The notes beneath the pieces were generated by a model. The model was not told the DNA's origin, searched no databases, and saw nothing but the letters and a program-made list of their open reading frames with translations. A stretch of DNA of 52,659 bases. It comes from an uncultured Muribaculaceae bacterium. GTDB lineage: Bacteria; Bacteroidota; Bacteroidia; Bacteroidales; Muribaculaceae. The number at the start of each line of letters is the position of its first letter. Positions within the stretch are counted from its first letter, which is position 1. The stretch covers positions 1 to 52,659 of the forward strand of contig CABUTS010000012.1 in NCBI GenBank assembly GCA_902494515.1, read 5' to 3'. This document shows, in pieces, positions 23,811-32,240 of this stretch. Both the position numbers and the translations under genes were made by a program.

Positions 23811-25274
23811 ATGGAAGTTAAAGACCTTCAGCCCAAGGCGGTCTTCGAGATTTTCGACCAGATTACGAAAATCCCCCGCCCCTCCAAGAAGGAGGCTAAA
23901 ATCCGCGAGTTCATCCTGAATTTCGCCGCCCAGCACGGTATCGAGGCTCACGCCGACGAGATCGGAAACGTAATCCTCCGCAAGCCCGCAACACCGGGTT
24001 ACGAGGGGGCTCCCACTGTGATCCTCCAGGGCCACATGGACATGGTCTGCGAGAGCGACCACCCCGGATTCGACTTCGAGCATGAACCCATCCAGACCGT
24101 TGTCGACGGCGAATGGGTCCGCGCAAAGGGCACAACCCTCGGCGCCGACAACGGTATCGGCGTGGCTGCCGCTCTGGCTGTCCTCTCCGACGATACCCTC
24201 AAGCACGGTCCCCTCGAAGCGCTCATCACCATGGACGAGGAAACCGGCATGACCGGCGCAAACAACCTCAAGAAGGGTGAACTCAAAGGCTCCATCCTCA
24301 TCAACCTCGACTCTGAGGACGACGCCGAGGTGTTCGTAGGCTGCGCCGGCGGTATCGACACCGTCGCCACCTTTAATTATAAGCGCTCCTTCGCTCCCGT
24401 CGACTACCACTACTTCCTTATGGACGTACGCGACGGTCTCGGCGGCCACTCCGGCGGCGACATCCATCTGGGCCGCGCCAACGCCAACAAGCTCATCGCC
24501 CGCTTCCTCTTCTCCCTGATGAAGAAGCATGAAGAGGTTTCCCTGGCCGAAATCGACGGCGGTAATCTCCGCAACGCCATTCCCCGCGCCGCTCACGCCG
24601 TATTCGGCGTTCACACCTCCCGCAAGGAGAGCGTAGTGGCCGACTTCAACAAGTATGTGGCCGACATCGAGAAGGAATACAAGGGGCTGGAAGTCAACCT
24701 CAAGCTCACTCTCGAAACCGTCGAGAAGCCCGACTTCACCGTCGACAGCGAAACCTCCCGCCGCCTGATTGAAGCACTCTACTGCGCTCCTCACGGAGTT
24801 CAGTCCATGAGCCGCGACATGGAGGGCCTCGTCGAAACCTCCACCAACCTCGCTTCCGTGAAGATGAAGGAGGGCGACCGCATCCTCGTCACCACCTCGC
24901 AGCGCTCCTGCGTCGACTCCCGCAAGTACGACATCGCCAACCAGGTCGAGGCTGTCTTCCTCCTGGCCGGTGCTACTGTAGAGCACGGCGACGGCTATCC
25001 CGCATGGACCCCGAACCTCGACTCCCCGATCATGAAGATGGCTTCCGACGCTTACGAGGAACTCTTCAACGTGAAGCCCGCCATCAAGGCTATCCACGCC
25101 GGTCTGGAGTGCGCTCTGTTCCAGCAGAACTATCCGGAGCTCGACATGGTATCCTTCGGCCCGACCCTGAAGGATGTTCACTCCCCCTCGGAGCGCATGC
25201 ACATCCCCGCCGTTGACCGCTTCTACAAGCAGCTCAACCGCACCCTCGAGAAGGTCGCAGAACTGAAGAAATAA
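23811..25274 (+). CDS. pepD: Aminoacyl-histidine dipeptidase (M20 metallopeptidase)
   Basis: Cytoplasmic dipeptidase of 487 residues, the usual PepD length. Metal ligands and catalytic residues are visible: GHMDMVC (74-80) with His75 and catalytic Asp77, GADNG (111-115) with the bridging Asp113, and MDEETGMTG (141-149) with general base Glu143 and Glu144; later DVRDGLGGHSGGDIH supplies the dimerisation-domain loop. It cleaves Xaa-His and broader dipeptides. A 14-bp terminator follows. Confidence 0.94.
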   Translation: MEVKDLQPKAVFEIFDQITKIPRPSKKEAKIREFILNFAAQHGIEAHADEIGNVILRKPATPGYEGAPTVILQGHMDMVCESDHPGFDFEHEPIQTVVDGEWVRAKGTTLGADNGIGVAAALAVLSDDTLKHGPLEALITMDEETGMTGANNLKKGELKGSILINLDSEDDAEVFVGCAGGIDTVATFNYKRSFAPVDYHYFLMDVRDGLGGHSGGDIHLGRANANKLIARFLFSLMKKHEEVSLAEIDGGNLRNAIPRAAHAVFGVHTSRKESVVADFNKYVADIEKEYKGLEVNLKLTLETVEKPDFTVDSETSRRLIEALYCAPHGVQSMSRDMEGLVETSTNLASVKMKEGDRILVTTSQRSCVDSRKYDIANQVEAVFLLAGATVEHGDGYPAWTPNLDSPIMKMASDAYEELFNVKPAIKAIHAGLECALFQQNYPELDMVSFGPTLKDVHSPSERMHIPAVDRFYKQLNRTLEKVAELKK

Positions 25275-25286
25275 TATCCCGTCATC

Positions 25287-25326
25287 AACCCTGCGCCGGA
25301 GCATTCCATGTCCGGCGCAGGGTTTT
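25287..25326 (+). terminator. Intrinsic terminator after pepD
   Basis: A perfect 14-bp stem (25287-25300 with 25311-25324, core CTGCGCCGGA) has a 10-nt loop and ends in TTTTCCTC. The next gene starts 11 nt later, so it lies between separate transcription units or causes partial read-through. Confidence 0.75.
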
Positions 25327-25336
25327 CCTCTAATCC

Positions 25337-26161
25337 ATGAAAGCTTCCAAGCCCCTCTGGGCAGGTGCTATGCTGGTTGCTGCCGCCGTCACCGCTCAGG
25401 ACAACGTCTCCGACACCATCGTCGGGCCTCCGCCGTTGCCCCATGACCCGGTGCAGCCCGGTATCCCGATTCCGAGCCCCGACAACTTTCCCGAACCGCT
25501 GGATCTGCCCCATCTCAGCTGGGCCGACTCCATCCGTCTGTTCCCTCTGGAGCACAGCGACGACGAGAAGTACCTGAAACTCACCGAAGACGACTACCGC
25601 GAAGTAGCTGAAGAGCTGGGTGTTGAGGTCGCCGCAATCAAGGCGGTGGTCGACATCGAAGCCGGGAAGGCCCACGAAGGGTTCTATATGCCGGGGAAAC
25701 CGCTGATCAACTTCGACCTGGCGATGTACAAACGCTTCGCTCCCAAAAACGGCGTTTCGCTCGCCAAGGCACGCAAAAAGTCGCCGGTGATTTTCCGAAG
25801 CCCCGACATCCGCCGTTACGGCAGCTATCAGGCCGCCCAGTGGGCACGCCTCGAAGCCGCCCGCGCCTTCGACGACAGTTCGGCACTGGAATCCTGCTTC
25901 TGGGGGATGTTTCAGATCGGCGGCTTCAACTGGAAGCTTTGCGGCTGCGCCACAGTGCAGGAATTCGTGGAGCGCATGAGCAAGTCCGAGCGCGAGCAGC
26001 TCGAGCTCTTCGCCGCCCTCATCCGGCAGTGCGGCATGCTGGAACCCCTGCAAAAGAAACAGTGGCTGGCCTTCGCCCTCAAATACAACGGCCCGCGCGC
26101 CCGCTCCCGCGGCTACCACACCCGCATGGCCGCCTCCTACGCCCGCCACTCCAAACCATAG
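25337..26161 (+). CDS. Secreted N-acetylmuramidase (DUF3380 type)
   Basis: The 274-residue protein has a signal peptide (cleavage near VTA/QD, 20-21) and a proline-rich linker (30-60). A muramidase domain spans about 85-272: VVDIEAGKAHEGF with likely catalytic Glu108, INFDLAMYKRF, FWGMFQIGGFNW, and the late FALKYNGPRA-Y-H. These are the marks of the peptidoglycan-cleaving family first seen in phage endolysins. A role in cell-wall remodelling in the periplasm is likely. No phage genes surround it. Confidence 0.82.
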   Translation: MKASKPLWAGAMLVAAAVTAQDNVSDTIVGPPPLPHDPVQPGIPIPSPDNFPEPLDLPHLSWADSIRLFPLEHSDDEKYLKLTEDDYREVAEELGVEVAAIKAVVDIEAGKAHEGFYMPGKPLINFDLAMYKRFAPKNGVSLAKARKKSPVIFRSPDIRRYGSYQAAQWARLEAARAFDDSSALESCFWGMFQIGGFNWKLCGCATVQEFVERMSKSEREQLELFAALIRQCGMLEPLQKKQWLAFALKYNGPRARSRGYHTRMAASYARHSKP

Positions 26162-26363
26162 CCCCCGCCCCCCACTTCCCCATCCCCGGGCTTTCCACCC
26201 GCGGCTCGGTACTCGCCACCCCACACCCGGGCTTTCCGCCCCTTTTTTCCCATCCTTGATTTTAAGCAAAAACCGCAGGTTTTTGCAACTGTTGTCAAAG
26301 CCTGCGGCTTTGACTTTCCACCCCGCCCCCGGCTCCCCCGGGCTCCCCACTCCACCCCACCCA
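26162..26363. repeat. Paired hairpins with complementary loops in a C-rich spacer
   Basis: A C-rich stretch with CCCGGGCTTTCC repeated (26187 and 26227 areas) is followed by hairpin CAAAAACC-GCA-GGTTTTTG (26267-26285) and hairpin GTCAAAGCC-TGC-GGCTTTGAC (26294-26314). The two cores, CCGCAGG and CCTGCGG, are mutually complementary, so a long alternative stem is possible. The linker TTTTTGCAACTGTTG resembles the leader of the family-A repeats. Confidence 0.65.
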
Positions 26364-26678
26364 ATGCAATCATTTCTCCAAGAATACAATCTCACCGGCC
26401 TGGCGCTGGGACTTTGCGCCTTCCTGATTATCGGCCTGTTCCATCCCCTGGTAATCAAGGGGGAATACTACCTCGGCGTCCGCTGCTGGTGGCTCTTCCT
26501 GATCGGGGGCATCAGCTTCGGCACCGCCTCCGTGCTCACCACCGGATTCTTCCTCCAGACCCTGCTTGCCGTTCTCGCCTTCTCATGCTTCTGGAGCATA
26601 CTCGAAGTCTTCGAGCAGCGCGAACGAGTCCGCAAAGGCTGGTTCCCCGCCAACCCCCGCCGAAAACAAAAAAGCTAA
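26364..26678 (+). CDS. DUF4491 family membrane protein
   Basis: A 104-residue protein with three hydrophobic spans (about 7-27, 37-60, 62-80) and a basic tail. The signature LFHPLVIKGEYYLGVRCWW is that of the DUF4491 family, found in Bacteroidota. The function is unknown. I start it at ATG 26364 (MQSFLQEYN) because upstream in-frame codons run through the hairpins at 26267-26314. Confidence 0.8.
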   Translation: MQSFLQEYNLTGLALGLCAFLIIGLFHPLVIKGEYYLGVRCWWLFLIGGISFGTASVLTTGFFLQTLLAVLAFSCFWSILEVFEQRERVRKGWFPANPRRKQKS

Positions 26679-26694
26679 CCCCTCGATAACAAAC

Positions 26695-26772
26695 TTAGCT
26701 AAAATAGCTAATATAGCTAAAATAGCTATGATAGCTAAATTAGCTATGATAGCTAAATTAGCTGAAATAGCT
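26695..26772. repeat. 9-bp tandem repeat, about 8.7 copies
   Basis: Unit WTAGCTAAA and variants are repeated from 26695 to 26772, each containing the palindrome AGCT or TAGCTA. It lies between the DUF4491 stop codon and the greA promoter. In one frame it would read as an Ile-Ala-Lys repeat, but no start signal supports translation. Confidence 0.85.
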
Positions 26773-26803
26773 ACCCCCTGATTTCCCGGTTTTCAAAAAA
26801 TAA

Positions 26804-26835
26804 TTTGGCAATTTAAAAAAATAAGGCTATCTTTG
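26804..26835 (+). promoter_or_regulatory. Promoter of greA
   Basis: TTTG at 26804-26807 and TATCTTTG at 26828-26835, separated by 20 nt, form a complete Bacteroidota promoter. The transcript should start close to 26837-26842, at the base of the first leader hairpin. Confidence 0.7.
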
Positions 26836-26836
26836 C

Positions 26837-26918
26837 GGTGGAGTTCCGAGAACTCCACCTTTTATTGCAAATTTAAGAGTCTTGCCTGCTAAGTCAGCGG
26901 GCAGGCGCTTTCTTTTTT
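26837..26918 (+). promoter_or_regulatory. Two terminator-like hairpins in the greA leader
   Basis: First hairpin: GGTGGAGTT-CCGAG-AACTCCACC (26837-26859), then TTTTATT. Second: GCCTGCT (26884-26890) with AGCGGGC (26896-26902), or alternatively GCCTGC with GCAGGC (26901-26906), followed by TTTC and seven T (26912-26918). Both lie between the promoter and the greA ATG at 26947, so they look like attenuators controlling greA. Confidence 0.65.
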
Positions 26919-26946
26919 TATGTTAATTCAATAAAATTTCAATATC

Positions 26947-27417
26947 ATGGCTGTTACTTTCATGACCAAAGACGGCTATAAAAAGAAAATGGAGGAAATC
27001 GCCTACCTCGAAAGCGTAGAGCGTCCCCGTGTTTCTGCCGCAATAGCCGAAGCCCGCGACAAGGGCGACCTTTCTGAAAACTCCGAATACGACGCTGCCA
27101 AAGAGGCTCAGGGCATGCTCGAAATGAAGATAGCTAAGCTCAAGGACCTCGTTGCTAACGCCCGTATCATCGACGAGAGCAAACTTTCGACCGACGAAGT
27201 TGCCCTCATGTCGAAGGTGACAATGAAAAACATCGCCAACGGCATGAAAATCGAATACACCATCGTGGCCGACTCCGAAGCAAACCTCCGCGAGAAGAAA
27301 ATCGGCGCCTCCACCCCCATCGCCCAGGGCCTGCTCGGCCACAAGAAGGGTGAAGTGGTTGAAATCAAGGTGCCTGCCGGCATGATGAAGTTCGAAATCA
27401 TGGAAATCTCCTTCTGA
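26947..27417 (+). CDS. greA: Transcription elongation factor GreA
   Basis: Rescues backtracked RNA polymerase by stimulating transcript cleavage. Of its 156 residues, the N-terminal coiled coil (about 8-75) includes the tip acidic residues in the EARDKGDLSENSEYDAAKE segment, and the C-terminal FKBP-like domain includes IVADSEANLREKKIGASTPIAQGLLG. The HIT gene starts 2 nt after its stop, so they are cotranscribed. Confidence 0.96.
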   Translation: MAVTFMTKDGYKKKMEEIAYLESVERPRVSAAIAEARDKGDLSENSEYDAAKEAQGMLEMKIAKLKDLVANARIIDESKLSTDEVALMSKVTMKNIANGMKIEYTIVADSEANLREKKIGASTPIAQGLLGHKKGEVVEIKVPAGMMKFEIMEISF

Positions 27418-27419
27418 CA

Positions 27420-27815
27420 ATGGCAACGCTCTTCTCACGCATCGCCTCCGGCGAAATCCCCAGCTACAAGGTAGCCGAGGACAAGGACCACTTCGCTTTC
27501 CTCGACATCAACCCCGTGCATCCCGGCCACGTGCTGGTGATTCCCCGCAAGGAAACCGATTATATCTTCGACCTCTCCGACGAGGAGCTCGCCTCGCTGA
27601 TGATTTTCGCAAAGCGCGTCGCCAAGGCCCTGAAGAAAGCCATCCCCTGCACAAAGGTCGGCATCACCGTGATCGGTCTCGACGTGCCCCACACCCATGT
27701 GCACCTCGTGCCGATGACCAAGGGTGACGACATGGACTTCTGCGGCACTAAGCTCACACTCCCCAAAGAAGAGATGGAGGAAATCGCCGCCAAGATCGCC
27801 AAAGAATTTGAATAA
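27420..27815 (+). CDS. HIT-family nucleotide hydrolase/transferase
   Basis: A 131-residue HINT/Hit-like protein. The histidine triad HTHVH at 91-95 (in VPHTHVHLVPM) is complete, and the N-terminus LFSRIASGEIPSYKVAED is typical of the branch acting on purine nucleoside phosphoramidates or dinucleoside polyphosphates. It is coupled to greA with a 2-nt gap. The substrate is not predictable from sequence. Confidence 0.92.
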   Translation: MATLFSRIASGEIPSYKVAEDKDHFAFLDINPVHPGHVLVIPRKETDYIFDLSDEELASLMIFAKRVAKALKKAIPCTKVGITVIGLDVPHTHVHLVPMTKGDDMDFCGTKLTLPKEEMEEIAAKIAKEFE

Positions 27816-27869
27816 TTCAGCTCCTCAGCGCATCGAAAACAACATTTCGCGTCTAATCCGATTACATTA

Positions 27870-28961
27870 ATGAAATCACTCAGATTTTGCGGACTTTTAG
27901 CCGGCGCAGCGCTTCTGCTTGCCGGCTGTTCCGAGAAAAAATGGACCGCTGAAGGCACAGTCAGCGGCGCCGAGGGCAAATCGCTGATCCTGGAGGCTCC
28001 GAACGCCGCCGGCGGATGGTATCCTCTTGACACTGTGGAGATTGACAAAAACGGTGAGTTCTCCGTCGAGGCTCTCCCCTTCGGTCATCCCGAGCTGCTC
28101 CGCCTGAATCTCGGCGGCAATGTAGCCTACTTCCCGGTCGACTCCCTCGAGACGGTGACTATCACCGCCGACGCCGCTTCGTTCGGCAACGCCCGGCTGT
28201 CCGGCTCCCCTTCGGCCGAAAGCATGCAGCAGGTCAACGACCTGATTGCCAAGTCCATTAAAGCCAACGGCGCCGAGAACGTGGCCTTCGACATGGACCT
28301 CAAGCGCCAGCTGGCCGAGATTGTGCTCCGCGCCCCCGCCGACATCGTCTCCTATTACATCATCTTCCACTCGGTCGGCGGCAACCGCCTCTTCTCCCCG
28401 ATGGAGAAGTCCGACCTGCGCATCATCGGCGCCGTGGCCAACAGCTACACCCAGTTCCGCCCCTCCGACCCGCGCACGCAGCTGCTGAAAGACCTCTACC
28501 TCTCGAGCCGCCGCGACCTCGGTCTGGCCCGCGCCGACACCCTCGCTGTCACCCCCATCAAGTTCCCGGAAATCAAGCTTTTCGACGAGAAAGGGAAGGA
28601 ACAAAGCCTCACCGCAGCCGCCTCGAAGGGCAACGTAGTCGTGCTCTGCTTCACCGCCTACACCGCCGAAGGCTCCACCGCCCTCAACGTCGAGCTGAAC
28701 AAAGTCTGGACCGCTCACCGCTCCCAGGGCCTCGACATCTTCCAGGTAGCCCTCGACGATGACGAATTCCAGTGGAAACAGTCGGCCAAAAACCTCCCCT
28801 GGACCACCGTCTACAACTCCCCGAAGGCCGGCGCAGAGGTGCTCGTGAACTACAACGTTCAGGCTCTCCCGGCCCTCTACATCTTCAGCCGCGAGGGCGA
28901 CCTCGTGGAGCGTGTTGAGAACCCCACCCGTCTGGAATCCGCTGTCAGCCGTTATCTCTAA
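27870..28961 (+). CDS. DUF4369/thioredoxin-like lipoprotein without active-site cysteines
   Basis: The 363-residue lipoprotein (lipobox LAGC, Cys20) has a DUF4369-like beta domain at about 23-115 (AEGTVSGAEGKSLILEAPN), a helical middle, and a thioredoxin/AhpC-like domain from about 230. In ordinary TlpA-like members the segment after VVVLCF would be W-x-x-WCxxC; here it reads TAYTAEGSTALN, so the redox pair is absent. The end (NYNVQALPALYIFSREGDLV) keeps the cis-Pro region. It is probably a structural or binding protein anchored in the envelope. Confidence 0.82.
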   Translation: MKSLRFCGLLAGAALLLAGCSEKKWTAEGTVSGAEGKSLILEAPNAAGGWYPLDTVEIDKNGEFSVEALPFGHPELLRLNLGGNVAYFPVDSLETVTITADAASFGNARLSGSPSAESMQQVNDLIAKSIKANGAENVAFDMDLKRQLAEIVLRAPADIVSYYIIFHSVGGNRLFSPMEKSDLRIIGAVANSYTQFRPSDPRTQLLKDLYLSSRRDLGLARADTLAVTPIKFPEIKLFDEKGKEQSLTAAASKGNVVVLCFTAYTAEGSTALNVELNKVWTAHRSQGLDIFQVALDDDEFQWKQSAKNLPWTTVYNSPKAGAEVLVNYNVQALPALYIFSREGDLVERVENPTRLESAVSRYL

Positions 28962-28978
28962 GATTCAATACGAACTAA

Positions 28979-29044
28979 AAGGCCCGGTGCATTGGCTTCA
29001 CCAACGCACTGAGCCTTAATTTTAACGCATTGAGCCTTAATTTT
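28979..29044 (+). terminator. Terminator with an adjacent 21-bp tandem duplication
   Basis: Stem AAGGC/GCCTT plus GTGCATTGG-CTTCA-CCAACGCAC (28979-29017, one mismatch) is followed by AATTTT. Its 3' half is duplicated: 29003-29023 and 29024-29044 are identical but for one base (core TGAGCCTTAATTTT). Confidence 0.7.
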
Positions 29045-29052
29045 TTAAGTGC

Positions 29053-30228
29053 ATGAAAATTTTATTGCTAGGCGATGCCTCCAACTGTCATTGCGCCCTG
29101 GCTGCCGGACTCCGCGCCAAGGGCTGCGACGTCACACTCATGTCGGATGGTGGCGGCTTCATGCACACCGACCGCGACATCGACGTTTCGCGCCATCTCC
29201 CCGGCAAATTCGGCGGCCTTGAGCTCTGGACACGTCTGCACACCACCCTCCGGCCCCGCCTTAAAGGCTACGACGTGGTCGCCGTGACCAACCCGGTGTT
29301 CGTGAGTCTGCGCCCCGAGCGGCTCCGACCCATCTTTTACTGGCTCAAGGAGCACAACAAACGGATTTTCCTGACCGCTCTCGGCACCGACCCGGCGCTG
29401 ATCGAGGAGTGCATGGACCCGGTTAACGGACTGCGTTACAGCGAGTTCCGCCAGCAGGGGCAGCCCGGTCCGGAGGCCGTACGCAAAGCCGAGGACCTGA
29501 AGATCTGGATGTCGGCGCCGCTGAAACCCTGGTGCGATGAATTCTACTCGCAAATCGACGGCGCAGTGACGGTTCTCTACGAATATCAGCGCTCAGTGGC
29601 GCGCCGTCTCCCGCCCGAAAAGATTCATTACGGCGGCATACCTATTGATGTTCAGGGGATTACACCCGTCGACATTCCCGCCAACCCTTCCCCGATAAGA
29701 ATCCTGCTCGGACGGCACCGCCACCGTCAGACCGTAAAAGGTACCGACCGGATGGAAATCGCCCTTCGCCGCGCTATGGAGATGCTCCCCGGCCGCGCGC
29801 AGATGGAGCTGATCGAGAATGTCCCCTACAAGGAATATCTTCAGCACATCCGCTGCTCGCATCTCGTTTTAGATCAAGCATATAGCTACACCCCCGCCAC
29901 CAGCGCCCTGCTCGCGATGGCTCACGGCATCCCCGTCGTCAGCGGCGGCGAACCGGAATTCTACGACTTCATCGGACAGCCTGCCACTCCGGGCGTAACA
30001 CCCTGCGGCATAGGCGCTGACGGCACCGGCTTCATCCCCGGCGACATCGACCCGCTGCGCCCCGTAATCAATTGCCCGATCGACGTCGACGGCATGACCG
30101 AAATGTTCTGCCACATCCTCCGTCACCCCGAAATCCTCGCCCCGCTGGGCCGCGCCTCCCGCACCTTCGTGGAGCGCCACAACGCCGCCCCGCTCGTAGC
30201 CGAACGTTTCCTCCGGGCCTGGGCATAA
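29053..30228 (+). CDS. Glycosyltransferase of GT-B fold
   Basis: The 391-residue protein opens MKILLLGDASNCHCALAAGLR, as in GT4-type enzymes, with a second Rossmann half around ILLGRHRHRQTVKGTDRME (215-235). A late PATSALLAMAHGIPVVSGGEPE segment (about 283-304) corresponds to the nucleotide-sugar binding E-x7-E region, although the first Glu is not obvious. No signal or membrane helix is seen. The donor and acceptor are unknown; an isolated gene gives no cluster context. Confidence 0.75.
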   Translation: MKILLLGDASNCHCALAAGLRAKGCDVTLMSDGGGFMHTDRDIDVSRHLPGKFGGLELWTRLHTTLRPRLKGYDVVAVTNPVFVSLRPERLRPIFYWLKEHNKRIFLTALGTDPALIEECMDPVNGLRYSEFRQQGQPGPEAVRKAEDLKIWMSAPLKPWCDEFYSQIDGAVTVLYEYQRSVARRLPPEKIHYGGIPIDVQGITPVDIPANPSPIRILLGRHRHRQTVKGTDRMEIALRRAMEMLPGRAQMELIENVPYKEYLQHIRCSHLVLDQAYSYTPATSALLAMAHGIPVVSGGEPEFYDFIGQPATPGVTPCGIGADGTGFIPGDIDPLRPVINCPIDVDGMTEMFCHILRHPEILAPLGRASRTFVERHNAAPLVAERFLRAWA

Positions 30229-30264
30229 ACGCAATTAATAAAAGCAATTGAATATCTACAGCCA

Positions 30265-32157
30265 ATGAGAAAACATATATCTCCACTTAGAAAACATCTA
30301 TATGCTGCCCTAACGGCTCTTATGATAGCTCCAACCGCGATGGCGGAGGGTGCTAAACTCTCGGGTATTGTGCTCGAGCAGGGACACAGCGGCAACGACA
30401 TGGGCACGTATGCCTTTGACGGTAATCTATCTACCTGTTTCTTCGGCCTGCGCTCCGGCGACTACTCCCGCCCCTGGGTTGGTCTTGACCTCGGCGAACA
30501 ATATGTGATTGACAAAATCAACTTCGCCCCGTCCTCTTCATCAAAGAGCTGCTCCCGTCTGGCAATCTTTCAGGGTGCCAACAAAGCGGACTGGTCAGAT
30601 GCAATGCCCATAGCAATGGTGCCGGTGAACGGACCCCAGCCGGGACAGTTCTACACCATCCCGGTAGAGGTGAGTCGCGGTTTCCGCTACGTTCGCATGG
30701 TTGGAGCCGGCGGGGCCCAGCAGAACGTCGCCGAGATTGAATTTTATGGCACAAAAGGCACCGGCGATGACTCCAGATTCTTTCAGGTCACCAACCTTCC
30801 GACCGTGGCGTTCAACACCCCGGATATGGCCGAGATTACCTCCAAAGATGACAAGCATCCCAATTCGCAAATTTATGTCATCTACGACAACGGCACCAAG
30901 ATTCTGGACAAAACCGGACAGATGAAGGGCCGCGGCAACAACTCCTGGAGTTACCCCAAAAAACCTTTCCAGATTAAATTCGACAAGAAACAGCAGATTC
31001 TCCCTGACGCCCCGTCGCAGTGCAAAAAGTGGACTTTGATCAACAACTATGGCGACAAGACCTTGATGCGCAACAAGGTGGCCTTCGATATGAGCCGCGA
31101 GGCCGGGCTTGCATACACCCCTTACTGCCGCTTTGTCGACGTTATCTACAACGGTGAATATGAGGGCACTTACCAGCTGTGCGACCAGATTGAGGTGAAC
31201 CCCGGCCGAGTGGAGGTGACCGAGATGGAACCGACCGACATTTCCGGCGAGGTTCTCACCGGCGGTTATCTCCTTGAAATAGATGCTTATGCCTACGACG
31301 AAGCATCCTGGTTCGAGAGCAATCGAGGAATCCCCGTCACTATCAAGTCGCCCGACGAGGACGAAATCACCCCCCAGCAATCCGCCTACATCAAAAACCA
31401 TTTCCAGCAGATGGAAACGGCTCTCTGGCGCTCGAACTTCACCAACCCCGAGACTGGCTACCGCAAGTACATGGATCTCGAGAGCTTCCTGCGCTATTTC
31501 ATTGTCTGTGAGCTTGATGGCAACACAGATTCATTCTGGAGCACCTACCTCAGCAAGGAACGCGGTTCAGAGAAATTCATCTTCGGACCGATTTGGGACA
31601 TTGATCTCGGCTTCGAGAACGACAATCGCACATACCCCATCAACAATCTCCCCGATTTCATCTATGCTACCAACGGTTCGACGGCCAACGGTATGAGGGA
31701 TTTCATCAACCGCATCGTCAAGCATGACCCGGACGCCAAGAATCAGCTCTCCGAGATTTGGTCGCGGATGCGCAAATTCGGCAATTTCAACGCAGCGTAT
31801 TTCAATGCCAAGGTAGACGCATACAGCAGCGAACTATATGAGTCGCAGCGACTTAACTTCGTGCGCTGGCCAATACTTTCCGAGATGGTACATCAGAATT
31901 ACCAGGCAACCGGTTCCTATGACACCGAAGTTGATGTGGTGAAGCGCTACATTACGGCCCGTTTCGAGCGCCTTGACCAGCTCATCGGCATCGTTGATGT
32001 CGACGACAGTCACGTCACTCTTCCCGCAGACGACGCCGACGCCGCGAGCGAAACATATTACACACTTGAAGGCATCGCCCTTCCCTCGCGACCTATCTCC
32101 CCCGGCATCTACATCCGCCGTCAAGGCTCCCGCATCGACAAAATCCTCATCAACTGA
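30265..32157 (+). CDS. Secreted CotH-family protein with discoidin domain
   Basis: The 630-residue protein has a signal peptide (about 1-27) and an F5/8 type C (discoidin-like) carbohydrate-binding domain at about 30-165. A CotH kinase-like domain at about 175-560 carries GRGNNSW, KKWTLINNYGDKTLMRN, NGEYEGTYQLCDQI and IWDIDLGFEND, the last supplying likely metal-binding Asp residues. The final 35 residues (YYTLEGIALPSRPISPGIYIRR ... KILIN) look like a short T9SS-type C-terminal signal. CotH proteins phosphorylate surface or spore proteins; here a secreted or surface-attached role is inferred. Confidence 0.82.
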   Translation: MRKHISPLRKHLYAALTALMIAPTAMAEGAKLSGIVLEQGHSGNDMGTYAFDGNLSTCFFGLRSGDYSRPWVGLDLGEQYVIDKINFAPSSSSKSCSRLAIFQGANKADWSDAMPIAMVPVNGPQPGQFYTIPVEVSRGFRYVRMVGAGGAQQNVAEIEFYGTKGTGDDSRFFQVTNLPTVAFNTPDMAEITSKDDKHPNSQIYVIYDNGTKILDKTGQMKGRGNNSWSYPKKPFQIKFDKKQQILPDAPSQCKKWTLINNYGDKTLMRNKVAFDMSREAGLAYTPYCRFVDVIYNGEYEGTYQLCDQIEVNPGRVEVTEMEPTDISGEVLTGGYLLEIDAYAYDEASWFESNRGIPVTIKSPDEDEITPQQSAYIKNHFQQMETALWRSNFTNPETGYRKYMDLESFLRYFIVCELDGNTDSFWSTYLSKERGSEKFIFGPIWDIDLGFENDNRTYPINNLPDFIYATNGSTANGMRDFINRIVKHDPDAKNQLSEIWSRMRKFGNFNAAYFNAKVDAYSSELYESQRLNFVRWPILSEMVHQNYQATGSYDTEVDVVKRYITARFERLDQLIGIVDVDDSHVTLPADDADAASETYYTLEGIALPSRPISPGIYIRRQGSRIDKILIN

Positions 32158-32169
32158 GCCTAAACTCCT

Positions 32170-32205
32170 CAGCTGATTCAACTTCCGCAGCGGATTCAAC
32201 TTTCG
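32170..32205. repeat. 18-bp tandem duplication after the CotH gene
   Basis: CAGCTGATTCAACTTCCG (32170-32187) is followed at once by CAGCGGATTCAACTTTCG (32188-32205), two mismatches in 18. Confidence 0.75.
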
Positions 32206-32240
32206 CAACTCAATGTTGCAAAGATAACACATCTTCTCAA

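Noticed and set aside
25337..26161. Prophage lysis gene
   Set aside because: The muramidase family is phage-related, but this copy has a signal peptide and lies between chromosomal genes with no phage functions.
26566..26781. Small protein with an Ile-Ala-Lys repeat
   Set aside because: Out-of-frame within the DUF4491 gene and then through the 9-bp array; no independent start signal.
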